A stretch of 64,000 nucleotides of DNA, taken from Agrobacterium tumefaciens (GTDB taxonomy: Bacteria > Pseudomonadota > Alphaproteobacteria > Rhizobiales > Rhizobiaceae). Under the pieces are notes generated by a model. That model was not told the origin of the DNA. It saw only the letters and a program-made list of their open reading frames with translations, and did no database searches. Positions 8,468 to 18,098 of the stretch are shown here, one piece after another (within the stretch, counting starts at the first letter, position 1; each line of letters begins with the position of its first letter). The position numbers were made by a program, and so were the translations under genes. The DNA is taken from the NCBI RefSeq assembly GCF_000834635.1, contig NZ_JXQV01000006.1, forward strand, positions 64,501-128,500, written 5' to 3'.

Positions 8468-9802
8468 TCAGGCGGTGTGATGGATGACGTCGGTGATGAT
8501 CGATACGATATCGTCGATCTGGCTCTCTTCGATAATCAGCGGAGGCGAGAGTGCGATAATGTCGCCGGTGACGCGCACGAGCAGGCCTCTCTTCAGGCAC
8601 TCCACGAAAACATCATAAGCTCTGGTTCCAGGCGCACCGTCGCGGGTAGCGAGTTCGATGGCGCCGACGAGGCCAAGATTGCGAACGTCAACAACATGTG
8701 GCGCGCCCTTCAGGGAGTGAAGAGCATCCTGCCATGTTGTGGCAAGAGAGGCTGCTCGGGTCAGAAGGTTTTCGTCCTGATAAATTTCCAGCGTGGCGAT
8801 GCCGGCGGCGCAGGCCACTGGATGGCCGGAATAGGTGTAGCCATGGAAAAGCTCGATCTGATTTTCCGGGCCGTGCATCAGTCCGTCGTAAACTGCACGC
8901 TTGGCAAAAACGGCTCCCATCGGAATTGCGCCGTTGGTAATGCCTTTCGCGGTGCAGACAAGATCGGGAACAACACCGAAATAATCCGTTGCAAAAGGTT
9001 TGCCGAGGCGACCGAAGCCGGTGATGACTTCATCGAAGATCAGAAGGATGCCGTGTTTATCGGCAATAGCGCGCAACCGCTGAAGATATCCCTCTGGTGG
9101 AAGGACGACGCCGGCTGAACCGGACAGGGGTTCGACGATGACGGCCGCAATGGTTTCTGCGCCGTGCAAGGCCACAAGACGCTCAAGGTCTTCAGCCAGT
9201 TCGATGCCATGCGCCGGAAGACCCTTGGAGAAGGCATTTCGATCCAGATCCAGCGTGTGGCGCATATGGTCCGCTGGGATTTGCGGGAAGACGCGGCGGT
9301 TGTTGACGAGGCCGCCAACGGAAATGCCGCCAAAACCAACGCCGTGATAGCCTTTTTCACGCCCGATGATCCGGCTGCGCGTTCCCTGCCCAATTGCGCG
9401 CTGATAGGCAATTGCGATTTTGAGCGCGGTATCGACAGATTCCGAGCCTGAGCCCGTGAAGAAGATTCGATCAAGCTGAGCGTCTGGGCCACCGGGGCCC
9501 ATCGCGGCAAGCTTTTCGGCAAATTCAAACGCAATAGGATGACCCATCTGGAATGTGGGCGCGAAATCCAAAGTGGCGAGCTGACGTTCAACGGCTTGGC
9601 TAATGCGTCGGCGGCCATGACCGGCATTGACGCACCAGAGGCCGGCCGTTCCATCCAGAATTCTCTTCCCGTCGATATCGGTGTAATACATGCCTTCGGC
9701 ACCGGCCAGAAGGCGCGGCGCGGCTTTGAACTGACGGTTTGCCGTGAACGGCATCCAGAAATTGGAGAGGTCAGGCGCGTTGGATTTGCTGTGGTCTTCC
9801 AT
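8468..9802 (-). CDS. Class III omega-amino acid--pyruvate aminotransferase
   Basis: This PLP-dependent class III aminotransferase has 444 residues from ATG 9802. That start has GGGGA 6-7 bases upstream and gives the N-terminus FWMPFTANRQFK typical of beta-alanine/omega-amino acid:pyruvate aminotransferases. Visible motifs are GTAGLWCVNAGHG, FFTGSGSESVDTALK (PLP phosphate cup), LIFDEVITGFGRLG (PLP-pyridine Asp) and TAKGITNGAIPMG with the Schiff-base Lys. The family converts beta-alanine, GABA, taurine or related amines with pyruvate; the exact donor cannot be read from sequence. An XRE-cupin regulator of the PuuR kind is divergently transcribed 145 bases away and probably controls it, which points to amine or polyamine catabolism. 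Confidence 0.9.
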   Translation of the reverse strand: MEDHSKSNAPDLSNFWMPFTANRQFKAAPRLLAGAEGMYYTDIDGKRILDGTAGLWCVNAGHGRRRISQAVERQLATLDFAPTFQMGHPIAFEFAEKLAAMGPGGPDAQLDRIFFTGSGSESVDTALKIAIAYQRAIGQGTRSRIIGREKGYHGVGFGGISVGGLVNNRRVFPQIPADHMRHTLDLDRNAFSKGLPAHGIELAEDLERLVALHGAETIAAVIVEPLSGSAGVVLPPEGYLQRLRAIADKHGILLIFDEVITGFGRLGKPFATDYFGVVPDLVCTAKGITNGAIPMGAVFAKRAVYDGLMHGPENQIELFHGYTYSGHPVACAAGIATLEIYQDENLLTRAASLATTWQDALHSLKGAPHVVDVRNLGLVGAIELATRDGAPGTRAYDVFVECLKRGLLVRVTGDIIALSPPLIIEESQIDDIVSIITDVIHHTA

Positions 9803-9947
9803 TGGGGTCCCCATGTTGAAAGCACCACATTCCAGAACTTCGCATATCAGAACAAGTCCTTTTCTTGCATGTCTTAAGCCATTGATCTTTATGGCAGGTG
9901 ATGCGAAGAATTGCGATATATCGAACACGTGCAATGAAAGATCCGAG

Positions 9948-10496
9948 ATGGTCGTGGATATTGGCAACAGGTTGAGGCACTTGCGCTCTCTTCACAAGAT
10001 GTCGCAGAGGGAACTGGCCAAGCGGGCCGGTGTCACCAACTCAACAATTTCCCTGATTGAATCGAATTCGACCAATCCATCGGTCGGGGCGTTGAAGCGC
10101 ATCCTCGACGGCATTCCCATCGGTCTGGCCGAGTTCTTCGCGTTTGAGCCCGGCAAACCCAGCAAGGCTTTTTATGCTGCGGAAGAACTGGTCGAGATTG
10201 GCAAGGGGCCGATTTCCTATCGCCAGATCGGAGATAACCTGTTTGGCCGAAGCCTTCAGATTTTGAAAGAGTGCTACCAGCCGGGCGCGGGGACGGGGCG
10301 AGTGCCGCTGGTGCATGAGGGAGAGGAGGGCGGCATTGTTTTGTCTGGGCGGCTGGAAGTGACCATTGATGACGAGCGGCGAATCCTCGGTCCCGGTGAC
10401 GCATATTATTTCGAAAGCCGCAGACCCCATTCCTTCAGGTGTGTCGGGCCGGTGCCGTGTGAAGTGATCAGCGCCTGCACACCGCCAAGTTTCTGA
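9948..10496 (+). CDS. XRE-family regulator with C-terminal cupin domain (PuuR-like)
   Basis: The protein has 182 residues. Residues about 5-60 form a helix-turn-helix of the XRE type (MSQRELAKRAGVTNSTISLIE). Residues about 105-178 form a cupin sensor domain (GEEGGIVLSGRLEV, GDAYYFESRRPHSF). The layout matches PuuR, which senses putrescine and represses its catabolism. The start MVVDIGNRLRHLR (9948) is chosen because the DNA-binding domain begins there; upstream in-frame ATGs extend into the divergent promoter. It lies opposite the aminotransferase and probably represses it. The ligand is unknown. Confidence 0.85.
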   Translation: MVVDIGNRLRHLRSLHKMSQRELAKRAGVTNSTISLIESNSTNPSVGALKRILDGIPIGLAEFFAFEPGKPSKAFYAAEELVEIGKGPISYRQIGDNLFGRSLQILKECYQPGAGTGRVPLVHEGEEGGIVLSGRLEVTIDDERRILGPGDAYYFESRRPHSFRCVGPVPCEVISACTPPSF

Positions 10497-10800
10497 TATC
10501 GGTAGCCGGGTAATTAAAATATTGTTTATGGGCGCTGGCTTGCGGCGCGCTGCGTCTCATTGATGAGCGCGGCGCAAATTGCGCCGAATGCCGTACGACA
10601 TCTTCTGTCCATCCTGCGTGTGTTTCACATGATGTTTTTCGGAATACGGTATATTAACGGGTCGGCCCTAGTTTAACGGATGGTCCAATTTGGAACAGCT
10701 GTTTTGCTGATCGCAACGCAGCGATTGAACGTTCGAGAGCATGACGATGTCAGGAAACGGCCAAAAGCCAGGCAGCAAGAACATGGAATCGTAAAACGAA
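10497..10800. other. Intergenic region before the polysaccharide operon
   Basis: A palindrome CGGCGCAA-A-TTGCGCCG (10570-10586) follows the regulator gene without a T-run. A TATATT at 10650-10655 may be a -10 element of the downstream operon, but no convincing -35 is seen. No gene is apparent. Confidence 0.4.
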
Positions 10801-12879
10801 ATGGCGATGAACGAGACCACGTCCTATGAGCCGCAATACCGCGAGCAGGCAGGTGAGCCCAATAATTTGCTCCGCCTTGCCGCATTGCTGTGGCGAAATG
10901 CCTTCTTTATCCTGCTGATCGGCATCCTGTGCGGGGCCCTTGCCTTCGGCGCGTCGCTACTGATCCCCAACTACTATGTCGCCACATCGCAGATCCTGCT
11001 TGACCCGGAAGGCTCTCGCGTTCTGGAAAGTGACCTGCCGGGCCAGCCAAGGGCTGTCGATTCCCACGTCCTCAACCAGCAATATATTATTACGTCGGCA
11101 CAGGTCCTGTCGCGCATTGTAGAGAGTGAGAAGCTTTACGACGACCCGGACTTTGGCGCAGCCGCCCCCCGTTATCCTGACGAGGTCAGCCGCAGGAACC
11201 TCGCGCTTGATACGTTGCGTAAGGTGACTTCCGTCTCTGCCGTCGGCAAAAGCTTCATTGTTAATGTCTCTGTGAAGTCTGAGAGCCCGCAGCGGGCGGC
11301 CGATCTGGCAAACCTCATCGCGTCCACCTATTCACAGGTGCGGATGGAAATGAACAGCGACGTGCTCAAGCGCACCGGCGGCGGGTTATCGGCACAGCTG
11401 GATCAGCTTCGCACCGCTGTGGAAGATGGCGACCGCGCGGTTCAGGCCTACAGGGCAGAGCACAATCTGGCAGATATTCAGGGCAGACCCGATGTCGAGC
11501 AACGCATTGCTGACGCCAATACGGAAATTTCACGGTTACAGGCATCCGTTTCTGAAAACGAGGCTCTGGTCGCCGAACTCACACGCGCCAGAAACGACCG
11601 GCAATATTTGCGCTCCATTCCCGACACGTCTTTGACGCCTGCGATCATTTCGCTGCGCGCACGTTATCAGGAAAGCCGTGAAGAGGAGGCCGTTCAGGCA
11701 ACGTCGCTCGGCGCCCAGCATCCGGCCTTGCAGGCGGCGCGTGCCCGCACACAATCGCTTGCCAATATCCTTGACGAGCAATTGCGCAATTTTGCTACGG
11801 CGACGTCGAGCAATCTGGCGCGGCTGAAGAACCAGTTGGCGCTGTCCACATCAAACGCCGATGCGCTGAAGACCAACCTGAACAGTGACGAGCAGACCAT
11901 GGTGCGTCTGCGCGAATTGCAAAGAAAGCTGGAAAGCGACAGGGCGGTCTATGAAGCGTTCCTTTTGCGGACCAAGCAGCTATCGGAACAGCAGGGGACC
12001 TCGAACGAGAACCCGCAGATCATCTCCAGTGCGGAGCCACCTTTGCGCAAGGCCGGGCCTCCGCGCACCCTGATGCTTGCAGGCGGTGGTATTTTTGGTC
12101 TGATCCTGGGCGCAGGCATTCTCATTTTGCGCGATCAATTTCGTGGCCAGCCGCGCGAGTTGCGCATGGTCCGGACACCGGCAAATGCGCTTGGCTCAAG
12201 CAAAGAGACTGCACCGCCAGAGACAGCCTTGCTGCCAGCAGCAACGGAAAAACCTGTTGCAGCCGCCGCAACGCCCAAGCGGTCACGGCGCATGGTGCGC
12301 CAGCAGGAAGTCGAGGCGCTGAGTGCTGCTGACGATGAGGGGTTCGATGACCTCGCGCGTTTTGTTTCATCTGGCCTGACGCCTGCGGGCAAACATACGA
12401 TACTGGTGGTATCGACGGGTCCAAAGAATCGGTCGCCCTACAGTGCTTTCAATCTGGCGGCTGAGGTTTCGCGGCTCGGGCAGCGCGTTCTTCTGTTGGA
12501 TGCAGCCACCTATGATCCGCTGACAACCGCCATGCTTTTGCCAGACAGGGGCGAGGACACTGCGGCTTCGTCAGAATTCTACCATGTGGAAACACTTCCG
12601 CTCTTACGTTTTTCACCTGCGGGTGGGTTGAATGCGGGGGACACTCCGAAGGCTGTGGTGGATGAGGAAGGTGCTGCCTTTGATCTTATCGTCATTGATG
12701 GCGGTGTGGCGACAAAATCCCAGCTTGATGTCCCGACTCGTTCTGACGTCGATGAAGTCTTCCTCATGCAGCATGAAGACGATGCCGGCAGCGTCGTGAT
12801 TGCGCTTGTGAGTTTGGAAGAGCGCGGCGTGGACAATATCAAGGTGGTGCGGATGACGCGCTCGGGCCTGCAATATTGA
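10801..12879 (+). CDS. Polysaccharide co-polymerase (Wzc/ExoP/GumC type) with degenerate kinase domain
   Basis: This 692-residue inner-membrane protein sets chain length or couples export in Wzx/Wzy-type polysaccharide synthesis. Transmembrane segment 1 is at about residues 33-55, followed by a Wzz domain (LLDPEGSRVLESDLPG), a long coiled-coil periplasmic region of about 300 residues, and transmembrane segment 2 near 420-440. The C-terminal domain from about 530 has the BY-kinase fold outline (HTILVVSTG, QRVLLLDA, FDLIVIDGG). The P-loop reads TGPKNRSPYSAFNLA with no GK[S/T], and there is no C-terminal tyrosine cluster. It is therefore probably a scaffold rather than an active tyrosine kinase. 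It heads the polysaccharide locus; the flippase gene follows 36 bases later. ATG 10807 is an alternative start. Confidence 0.88.
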   Translation: MAMNETTSYEPQYREQAGEPNNLLRLAALLWRNAFFILLIGILCGALAFGASLLIPNYYVATSQILLDPEGSRVLESDLPGQPRAVDSHVLNQQYIITSAQVLSRIVESEKLYDDPDFGAAAPRYPDEVSRRNLALDTLRKVTSVSAVGKSFIVNVSVKSESPQRAADLANLIASTYSQVRMEMNSDVLKRTGGGLSAQLDQLRTAVEDGDRAVQAYRAEHNLADIQGRPDVEQRIADANTEISRLQASVSENEALVAELTRARNDRQYLRSIPDTSLTPAIISLRARYQESREEEAVQATSLGAQHPALQAARARTQSLANILDEQLRNFATATSSNLARLKNQLALSTSNADALKTNLNSDEQTMVRLRELQRKLESDRAVYEAFLLRTKQLSEQQGTSNENPQIISSAEPPLRKAGPPRTLMLAGGGIFGLILGAGILILRDQFRGQPRELRMVRTPANALGSSKETAPPETALLPAATEKPVAAAATPKRSRRMVRQQEVEALSAADDEGFDDLARFVSSGLTPAGKHTILVVSTGPKNRSPYSAFNLAAEVSRLGQRVLLLDAATYDPLTTAMLLPDRGEDTAASSEFYHVETLPLLRFSPAGGLNAGDTPKAVVDEEGAAFDLIVIDGGVATKSQLDVPTRSDVDEVFLMQHEDDAGSVVIALVSLEERGVDNIKVVRMTRSGLQY

Positions 12880-12915
12880 GAGCTGATTTTGGCTGAAAAC
12901 AACAACAGGACAGCC

Positions 12916-14181
12916 ATGCGCATCCCTTTCCTACAAGGTCGCTCCATCGGTGGGCTCAACGTTATTTTCAACATGGGGCTTCGTGGCTCCACGCTTGTCC
13001 TGCGTTTTGCGCTTTCCTTCTATATCGTCAAATTCATGGGCCTTGAGGCCGCCGGTATTTATGGGCTGGCGCTGGGTGTAGTGAATGCGGCACCGGCTGC
13101 TCTCGGCTGGGGCCTCAACTATTTCATTGCGCGGGATGTGAGCGGCAAAACATCGGGGATTGCCGGTGTCTATATGAAGACGCGTTTGCTGGTGACGGTG
13201 TCCTCGCTTGCGGCGATGACGGCAATCGCGCTTTTGGTTGCCTCTTTCATGGGCCACGCGGTCGTACCGCTCTATTTTCTCATTCTTCTTGTCGTCTGGC
13301 TGGAGACGATCTCCTGCGATATTCATGTGCCACTCATTGCACAGGAAATGTCCAGCCAGGCGAATGTGCTGTTTTTCCTGCGAACATCATCGTGGATATT
13401 GCCGGTTATCGGTCTCGGATTCCTGTTTGAGGGTTTCCGCAACATCGAAACCATCATGGTGGCGTGGAGCCTGGGTTACATCGTGATGTTCGTCGGCCTT
13501 GCTGCGTTTCTGCGGCAATGGCCGTTCCGGCGGATTTACCGCTCGCGCATGCGGTTGCGCTGGGTCAAAAAGCGCATGCGCAAGGCATGGCTGATCTATA
13601 TCAGCGACATCAGCAATGTCGGACTTGTCTATGCCGACCGCTACATCGTCTCGCTTTTGCTCACGCTTTCGCTGACGGGCGTCTACACATTCTACTGGTC
13701 TCTGGCCAATGCCCTGCAGACGCTGATTTCAACTGCGGTGCTGCAGGTTGCCATCCCTGCCTTGTTCAAGGCTTACAATACCGGCTCCATGAAGGAATGG
13801 CGCTCGGTGATGATCTGGCAGTTCACCAAGACGGCCGCTGTCGCTTTTGGATTAGGCATTGCCATTTTCGTCAGCGGCAACATTCTCGTCCATCTCATGA
13901 ACATGCCGGAACTGGGCGAGCATCAGGGCATGTTTGCGCTGTTGCTTTTAACCGCTGTCGTTCGCTCCTGCACGGACCTGATGGGTCTTGGCCTGAATAG
14001 TTTGCGCAAGGACGGCCATTATGCCTTCGTCAATCTCTCCAGCGTGCTTCTGTCGATCGGCATGAGTTTCGTCCTGATCAGCACCTTTGGCTTCATCGGC
14101 GCTGGCCTTTCCGCGTTTTTCACGGCTCTGGTCACTGCATCCATATCCAGTTCGTTGCTCTGGCGCGCTTCGAGATCATAA
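12916..14181 (+). CDS. Wzx-type polysaccharide flippase
   Basis: This hydrophobic protein of 421 residues has about 12 predicted membrane segments and belongs to the MATE-like/polysaccharide transport superfamily (PST). It would move lipid-linked repeat units across the inner membrane. The N-terminal block (GLRGSTLVLRFALSFYIVKFMGLEAAGIYGLA) is typical of such transporters. ATG 12916 has AGGA 5 bases upstream and is preferred to a TTG at 12889. It lies between the co-polymerase and an ATP-grasp gene on the same strand, supporting a role in one polysaccharide pathway. The substrate is unknown. Confidence 0.85.
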   Translation: MRIPFLQGRSIGGLNVIFNMGLRGSTLVLRFALSFYIVKFMGLEAAGIYGLALGVVNAAPAALGWGLNYFIARDVSGKTSGIAGVYMKTRLLVTVSSLAAMTAIALLVASFMGHAVVPLYFLILLVVWLETISCDIHVPLIAQEMSSQANVLFFLRTSSWILPVIGLGFLFEGFRNIETIMVAWSLGYIVMFVGLAAFLRQWPFRRIYRSRMRLRWVKKRMRKAWLIYISDISNVGLVYADRYIVSLLLTLSLTGVYTFYWSLANALQTLISTAVLQVAIPALFKAYNTGSMKEWRSVMIWQFTKTAAVAFGLGIAIFVSGNILVHLMNMPELGEHQGMFALLLLTAVVRSCTDLMGLGLNSLRKDGHYAFVNLSSVLLSIGMSFVLISTFGFIGAGLSAFFTALVTASISSSLLWRASRS

Positions 14182-14230
14182 AGACAGACATTTCCGACGA
14201 CTCATTTTCAGCAGGAAGGCGATTGAACTG

Positions 14231-15145
14231 ATGGCATCCGATCAGCCCCAACATTCTCTGGGACGCCGCATTTTTAAGAAGCTTTACCACGCGGCCATTC
14301 ATAGCTTGCCGATCAAGCAGGCGACGCAGCTGCAATATTATCGCTACCATAAGCTCTGGGCCAATCTCGATAACCCCAAGACCCTGAATGAGCACCTTGC
14401 TGCGCGCAAGATTGCATGGACTGGTCCGCACTCAGACCCGCGTCTCATTATGCTGAGCGACAAGATTGCCGTGAAAGATCATGTGGCACGGGTGCTGGGG
14501 CCGGAATGGGTTACGCCCACGCTCTGGCGTGGGAAAGACCTCAATGATTGCCCGCCGCTGCCATTTCCCTATGTGATCAAGGTCAATCATGGCTCGGATC
14601 GCAACATTTTCGTCTATGGGCCTGACGATCTGATCGGCGCGAAAGAACAATGCGATATCTGGCTTGCGGGGCGCACCGCCTGGCGCTTGGCGGAAGAATG
14701 GTACAACCACATCGACCCTGAAATCTTCATCGAACCCTTTATCGGTGATGATGGGCAGGCGCCGGTTGATTACAAACTGTTCTGCTTCGAGAACGACATT
14801 CCCTGCATTCAGATCGATACCGCACGCTTCACGGATCACCGCCGCTGCTTTTATGACGAGCGTTGGAAGAAGCTCGATTTCGGACATTATTATCCGCTCG
14901 AAACCGAGGAATTGCCGCGTCCACCCCATCTGGATCGGATTCTTGCTGCGGCCAGAACGCTGGCGCAGGGGTTCGAATTCGTTCGGATTGATTTCTACGA
15001 CAAGCCGTCTGGCCCGTTGTTTGGCGAGATGACGTTTAGCCCCACATCCGGCTTCGGCGCGTTCAGGCCGCCATCGACCGATGCGTGGCTTGGGACGTTC
15101 TGGAAAGACCAGCCGAAAGGGCGCTTTCGCACCGGTGCGGAATGA
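14231..15145 (+). CDS. TupA-like ATP-grasp protein
   Basis: This 304-residue protein matches the TupA-like ATP-grasp family found in polysaccharide and teichuronopeptide loci. Visible elements are a DKIAVKDHVARVLG segment that opens the fold, PYVIKVNHGSD for nucleotide binding, and the C-terminal metal-binding stretch FVRIDFYDKPSGPLFGEMTF followed by SGFG. Members probably ligate an amino acid or similar group to a glycan precursor, but few have been tested. ATG 14231 is chosen because the upstream part of the frame lies inside the flippase gene; AGGAAGG is about 11 bases before it. It ends 2 bases from the convergent polymerase gene. Confidence 0.8.
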   Translation: MASDQPQHSLGRRIFKKLYHAAIHSLPIKQATQLQYYRYHKLWANLDNPKTLNEHLAARKIAWTGPHSDPRLIMLSDKIAVKDHVARVLGPEWVTPTLWRGKDLNDCPPLPFPYVIKVNHGSDRNIFVYGPDDLIGAKEQCDIWLAGRTAWRLAEEWYNHIDPEIFIEPFIGDDGQAPVDYKLFCFENDIPCIQIDTARFTDHRRCFYDERWKKLDFGHYYPLETEELPRPPHLDRILAAARTLAQGFEFVRIDFYDKPSGPLFGEMTFSPTSGFGAFRPPSTDAWLGTFWKDQPKGRFRTGAE

Positions 15146-15147
15146 CC

Positions 15148-16446
15148 TTAGCTTTTGGCGGCTGCCGTTTTCTTCCACGGCAGCGGTGCATCGAGCAGGT
15201 ATGACATCACGATGCCGCCCGTCAGCCATGCGACGACCACGTAGACATAGTAAAATCCGGGCGTGAAGACCGCGTTGAACAGAAACAGGAAGGCAATGTA
15301 GCCGCAGGCCACCTTCCGCAGGCCCAACCGGTTGGGCTGCAAATTGTCGTGGACCCACATTTGCAGCTTGCCGAAGTAAAAGCCAAACAGGGTCGCGATG
15401 AAAACGACGCCTGATATGCCGAAGTTGAGATAGGCTTCCCCAAACAAAGTCGGGCGGAGGCCAGCGTGAAACTGCGGATCCAGCCCCGCCAATGTGCTGG
15501 TGATGATGCCGATGCGGAAATCGTTTCGAAACTCGCTGATGAAGGACGGCACGAGCGCCATGTAGCCGGCGAGATAGGTCATGCCATGGTAGAAACGCCC
15601 GTCAAACCCGCTCAGAATCCAGGCATAATCGCGGAAATCGGAGAAGTTGTTGCCGAAGAAGATCTGAAAGGAAACGGTTTGCAGAATATCGACGCTGTTA
15701 TCACCATCAGCTGTTGACCGCAAAATTCCGATGACGATGGCGACCGTTACAAATCCTGCGATGGAAAGGGTGAAGGCTGCGAGGTTCTTGTAGCGATAGG
15801 CAATGATGAGGCAGACCACGAAGATAAACAGCGTCTCAATGCTGGCGCCGCGTGTACCAATCATCAGGCCGAGGCCGCTGCACATCAATCCTGCGAACAC
15901 AAAAAATCTGTTGTGGCCGAAACCATAGACCAGAAGACTGAGCGTTATCGTGGGCAGGATGACGGAATAGAGATTGATCGCAGGACGCAGCGAGGTGTTT
16001 TCAAACGAAAACTGCCGTCCTTCAAAGGGTCTGACACCCAGCGCGATCAGGCCCATGGTGGCAAAGATGATGACCACGAGCGAAATCCACACGCCGGGCT
16101 TTGTCTGCCAGAAGGCGTAGCCCTTCTCCACGAAGGTGAACATCGCGCTTTTTCCCGAGCTGAATGTTGCAAGCCCCATGCCCACCAGCACGAAGACGAC
16201 GCCGAGAACAGAGAGGTAGAAGGCTTCGTTGATATAATCGCGGATGATGTAGATCGAATTGCCGACCGCTTCCATGTTTTGGTCCGAAGACGCGAAGGGC
16301 GACATGACCAGAATGGGCAGGACGTTGTAGCGAATCCAGAAATAGGATGAGAATGTCAGCACACCCCATTTGAAGAACGAGCTGACATAATAGAGCGTGA
16401 AAATCAGCCAGCCCAAAATGAAAATCAGCCAAGCGAGATGGGACAT
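15148..16446 (-). CDS. O-antigen/EPS polymerase-like membrane protein (Wzy type)
   Basis: This 432-residue integral membrane protein has about 11-12 hydrophobic segments and a large loop between residues about 245 and 360, the general build of Wzy polymerases that join repeat units at the periplasmic face. Family members share little sequence, so the call rests on topology and location within a locus that already has a flippase, co-polymerase and glycosyltransferases. It is transcribed against the first three genes. Two direct copies of AGAAACCGGT (16486 and 16510) sit just upstream of its start. Confidence 0.7.
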   Translation of the reverse strand: MSHLAWLIFILGWLIFTLYYVSSFFKWGVLTFSSYFWIRYNVLPILVMSPFASSDQNMEAVGNSIYIIRDYINEAFYLSVLGVVFVLVGMGLATFSSGKSAMFTFVEKGYAFWQTKPGVWISLVVIIFATMGLIALGVRPFEGRQFSFENTSLRPAINLYSVILPTITLSLLVYGFGHNRFFVFAGLMCSGLGLMIGTRGASIETLFIFVVCLIIAYRYKNLAAFTLSIAGFVTVAIVIGILRSTADGDNSVDILQTVSFQIFFGNNFSDFRDYAWILSGFDGRFYHGMTYLAGYMALVPSFISEFRNDFRIGIITSTLAGLDPQFHAGLRPTLFGEAYLNFGISGVVFIATLFGFYFGKLQMWVHDNLQPNRLGLRKVACGYIAFLFLFNAVFTPGFYYVYVVVAWLTGGIVMSYLLDAPLPWKKTAAAKS

Positions 16447-16575
16447 ATCAAACCTTTTAGCCCACGCATGGTGCAGGATGCGGCAAGAAACCGGTGGAAT
16501 GAGCGTCGCAGAAACCGGTTAAGAAGCTGTTAGCTATGTTCGACGCGGCGGGCCAAACGAGTGAGATGCCGTATG

Positions 16576-17811
16576 TCAGCGACCGGCAGCGGCCGCCAGA
16601 ACCGTTTCCAGACGTGCGTAATATCCGGATTTCTCGGCTGTTCCTTTGAACCCGGCAAGCCCCTCAAAATGTTTGTTTCTTTTTTCCCACCATTGGGTCT
16701 GTCCCAATTCGAGTGCCTTTGACATAAGCTCAGCCAAGGCATCGGGCTTGTCCGGATCATAACTCCAGCCGGTCTGATGGTCGCGGATGATTTCGGTTGT
16801 GCCGCCACGCATGGTGCCGATGACGGGGATACCATAGACAGCCGCTTCGACCAGGATGCGGCTTTGCGGTTCATGCCAGCGGGATGGAACGATCATGGCG
16901 TCGGCAACGCGATAAACATCTTCAGGCCGCACGAACCCCTTGAATTCGATCGGCGCGCCCTGCGCCAGTTTTTTGAGACGTGCCACATCGCTTTCACGGC
17001 CTCTACCGGCGATAACAAGCCGCGCTCTGTCTCTGCCGGGCAAAGACTTGAATGCGCGGATAACATCATGCACGCCTTTTTCTTCCGCAAGGGCACCGAG
17101 ATAGCCAAATGTGAAATCCGGCGCGTTCGGTTGTTCTCTGCCAACCAGCGTTGCGTCAAAGCTGTTTTCCGGCATGTTGGTGTTGTGCATCACATGCCAG
17201 TTGGCCTTGAGAAGCACCCCGTTGCGTATGAAGCTCTGGCGCAAGGCGTCGCTCACGGCAATCACCGTCATATTTTCGCCCGTTATTTCGCGCATCCGCC
17301 GGTTCAGGATCGAGCAATCGAAGCAAGGGCGCTCGCAATTGTCGCTGTTTCTGAACATGCTGGATCTGGGGCAGAGCAGGGCATAATCGCGCAGATGCAG
17401 ACAGATCGGCACATTGGCCCTTTGCGCCGCATAAAATAGAGCGGGCTGCATATAGGCCGAATTTTGCGCATAGATCAGATCGAATTTCTCGCTGATCAGG
17501 AACTGCGTCAATTGGTCCGCACAGATTGCGCCCATGGCGGTGCGCAGATGCCAGCTTGCCTTGTGCAGCAAGCCAGCGGATGATTTTCGCGGCATCGGTA
17601 GATAGCTGTTGTTCCAGGGCAGGCGAACGACACGAATGCCGCCTTGCAGACGGGCTTCACCGGGCGGGGCGATGGCATCGCCTTCCTTGCCAAGGGCGAG
17701 TACGGTGACATCGTGCCGCTGGCCAAGCTCCATCGCGCCAAGGCGAGCGGAGATTTCCGCGCCGCCCTCTTCTTGTGGAGCAAAAATTTGCGATACGATG
17801 CAGATTTTCAA
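16576..17811 (-). CDS. GT4-family glycosyltransferase, paralogue of the gene at 20359
   Basis: This 411-residue GT-B fold glycosyltransferase of family 4 would transfer a sugar from a nucleotide donor to a lipid-linked acceptor on the cytoplasmic side. The N-terminus KICIVSQIFAPQEEGGAEI carries the glycine-rich acceptor loop. The C-terminal half shows GYLGALAEEKG, IAGRGRE and the E-x7-E type donor site (WHEPQSRILVEAAVYG). A four-cysteine cluster (LLCPRSSMF, then NCERPCFDC) lies near residues 145-170. It is clearly related along its length to the gene at 20359-21639, in opposite orientation. The donor sugar is unknown. Confidence 0.88.
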   Translation of the reverse strand: MKICIVSQIFAPQEEGGAEISARLGAMELGQRHDVTVLALGKEGDAIAPPGEARLQGGIRVVRLPWNNSYLPMPRKSSAGLLHKASWHLRTAMGAICADQLTQFLISEKFDLIYAQNSAYMQPALFYAAQRANVPICLHLRDYALLCPRSSMFRNSDNCERPCFDCSILNRRMREITGENMTVIAVSDALRQSFIRNGVLLKANWHVMHNTNMPENSFDATLVGREQPNAPDFTFGYLGALAEEKGVHDVIRAFKSLPGRDRARLVIAGRGRESDVARLKKLAQGAPIEFKGFVRPEDVYRVADAMIVPSRWHEPQSRILVEAAVYGIPVIGTMRGGTTEIIRDHQTGWSYDPDKPDALAELMSKALELGQTQWWEKRNKHFEGLAGFKGTAEKSGYYARLETVLAAAAGR

Positions 17812-18098
17812 ATCCGCTGACCTCTAGTCGCGATACCCGTGGTTACTGACATATTGGCAGTAATGGGTCACAACGATTGAGATATATTGAACAGCGCCGC
17901 CTCAGATTTTCTCTTTTCCTCGCCCAACACAATAAAATGATCAGCCGTTGTGTTCGGGAAACGTTTACCGCAATCATCAGTGGAGTGATGCGAATGCTTT
18001 TTCCCCGGCGATATTTTGTCTTGATTAAGAAAATTGCGCTTTAAGTCTCTGGGATAGGGCAGGACATCTTTGATCCGATGCCGTTGAAGAGGTGGATC

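Noticed and set aside
14432-15358. 308-codon open frame antisense to the ATP-grasp gene
   Set aside because: A mirror of a well-supported TupA-like gene; its translation has no known pattern.
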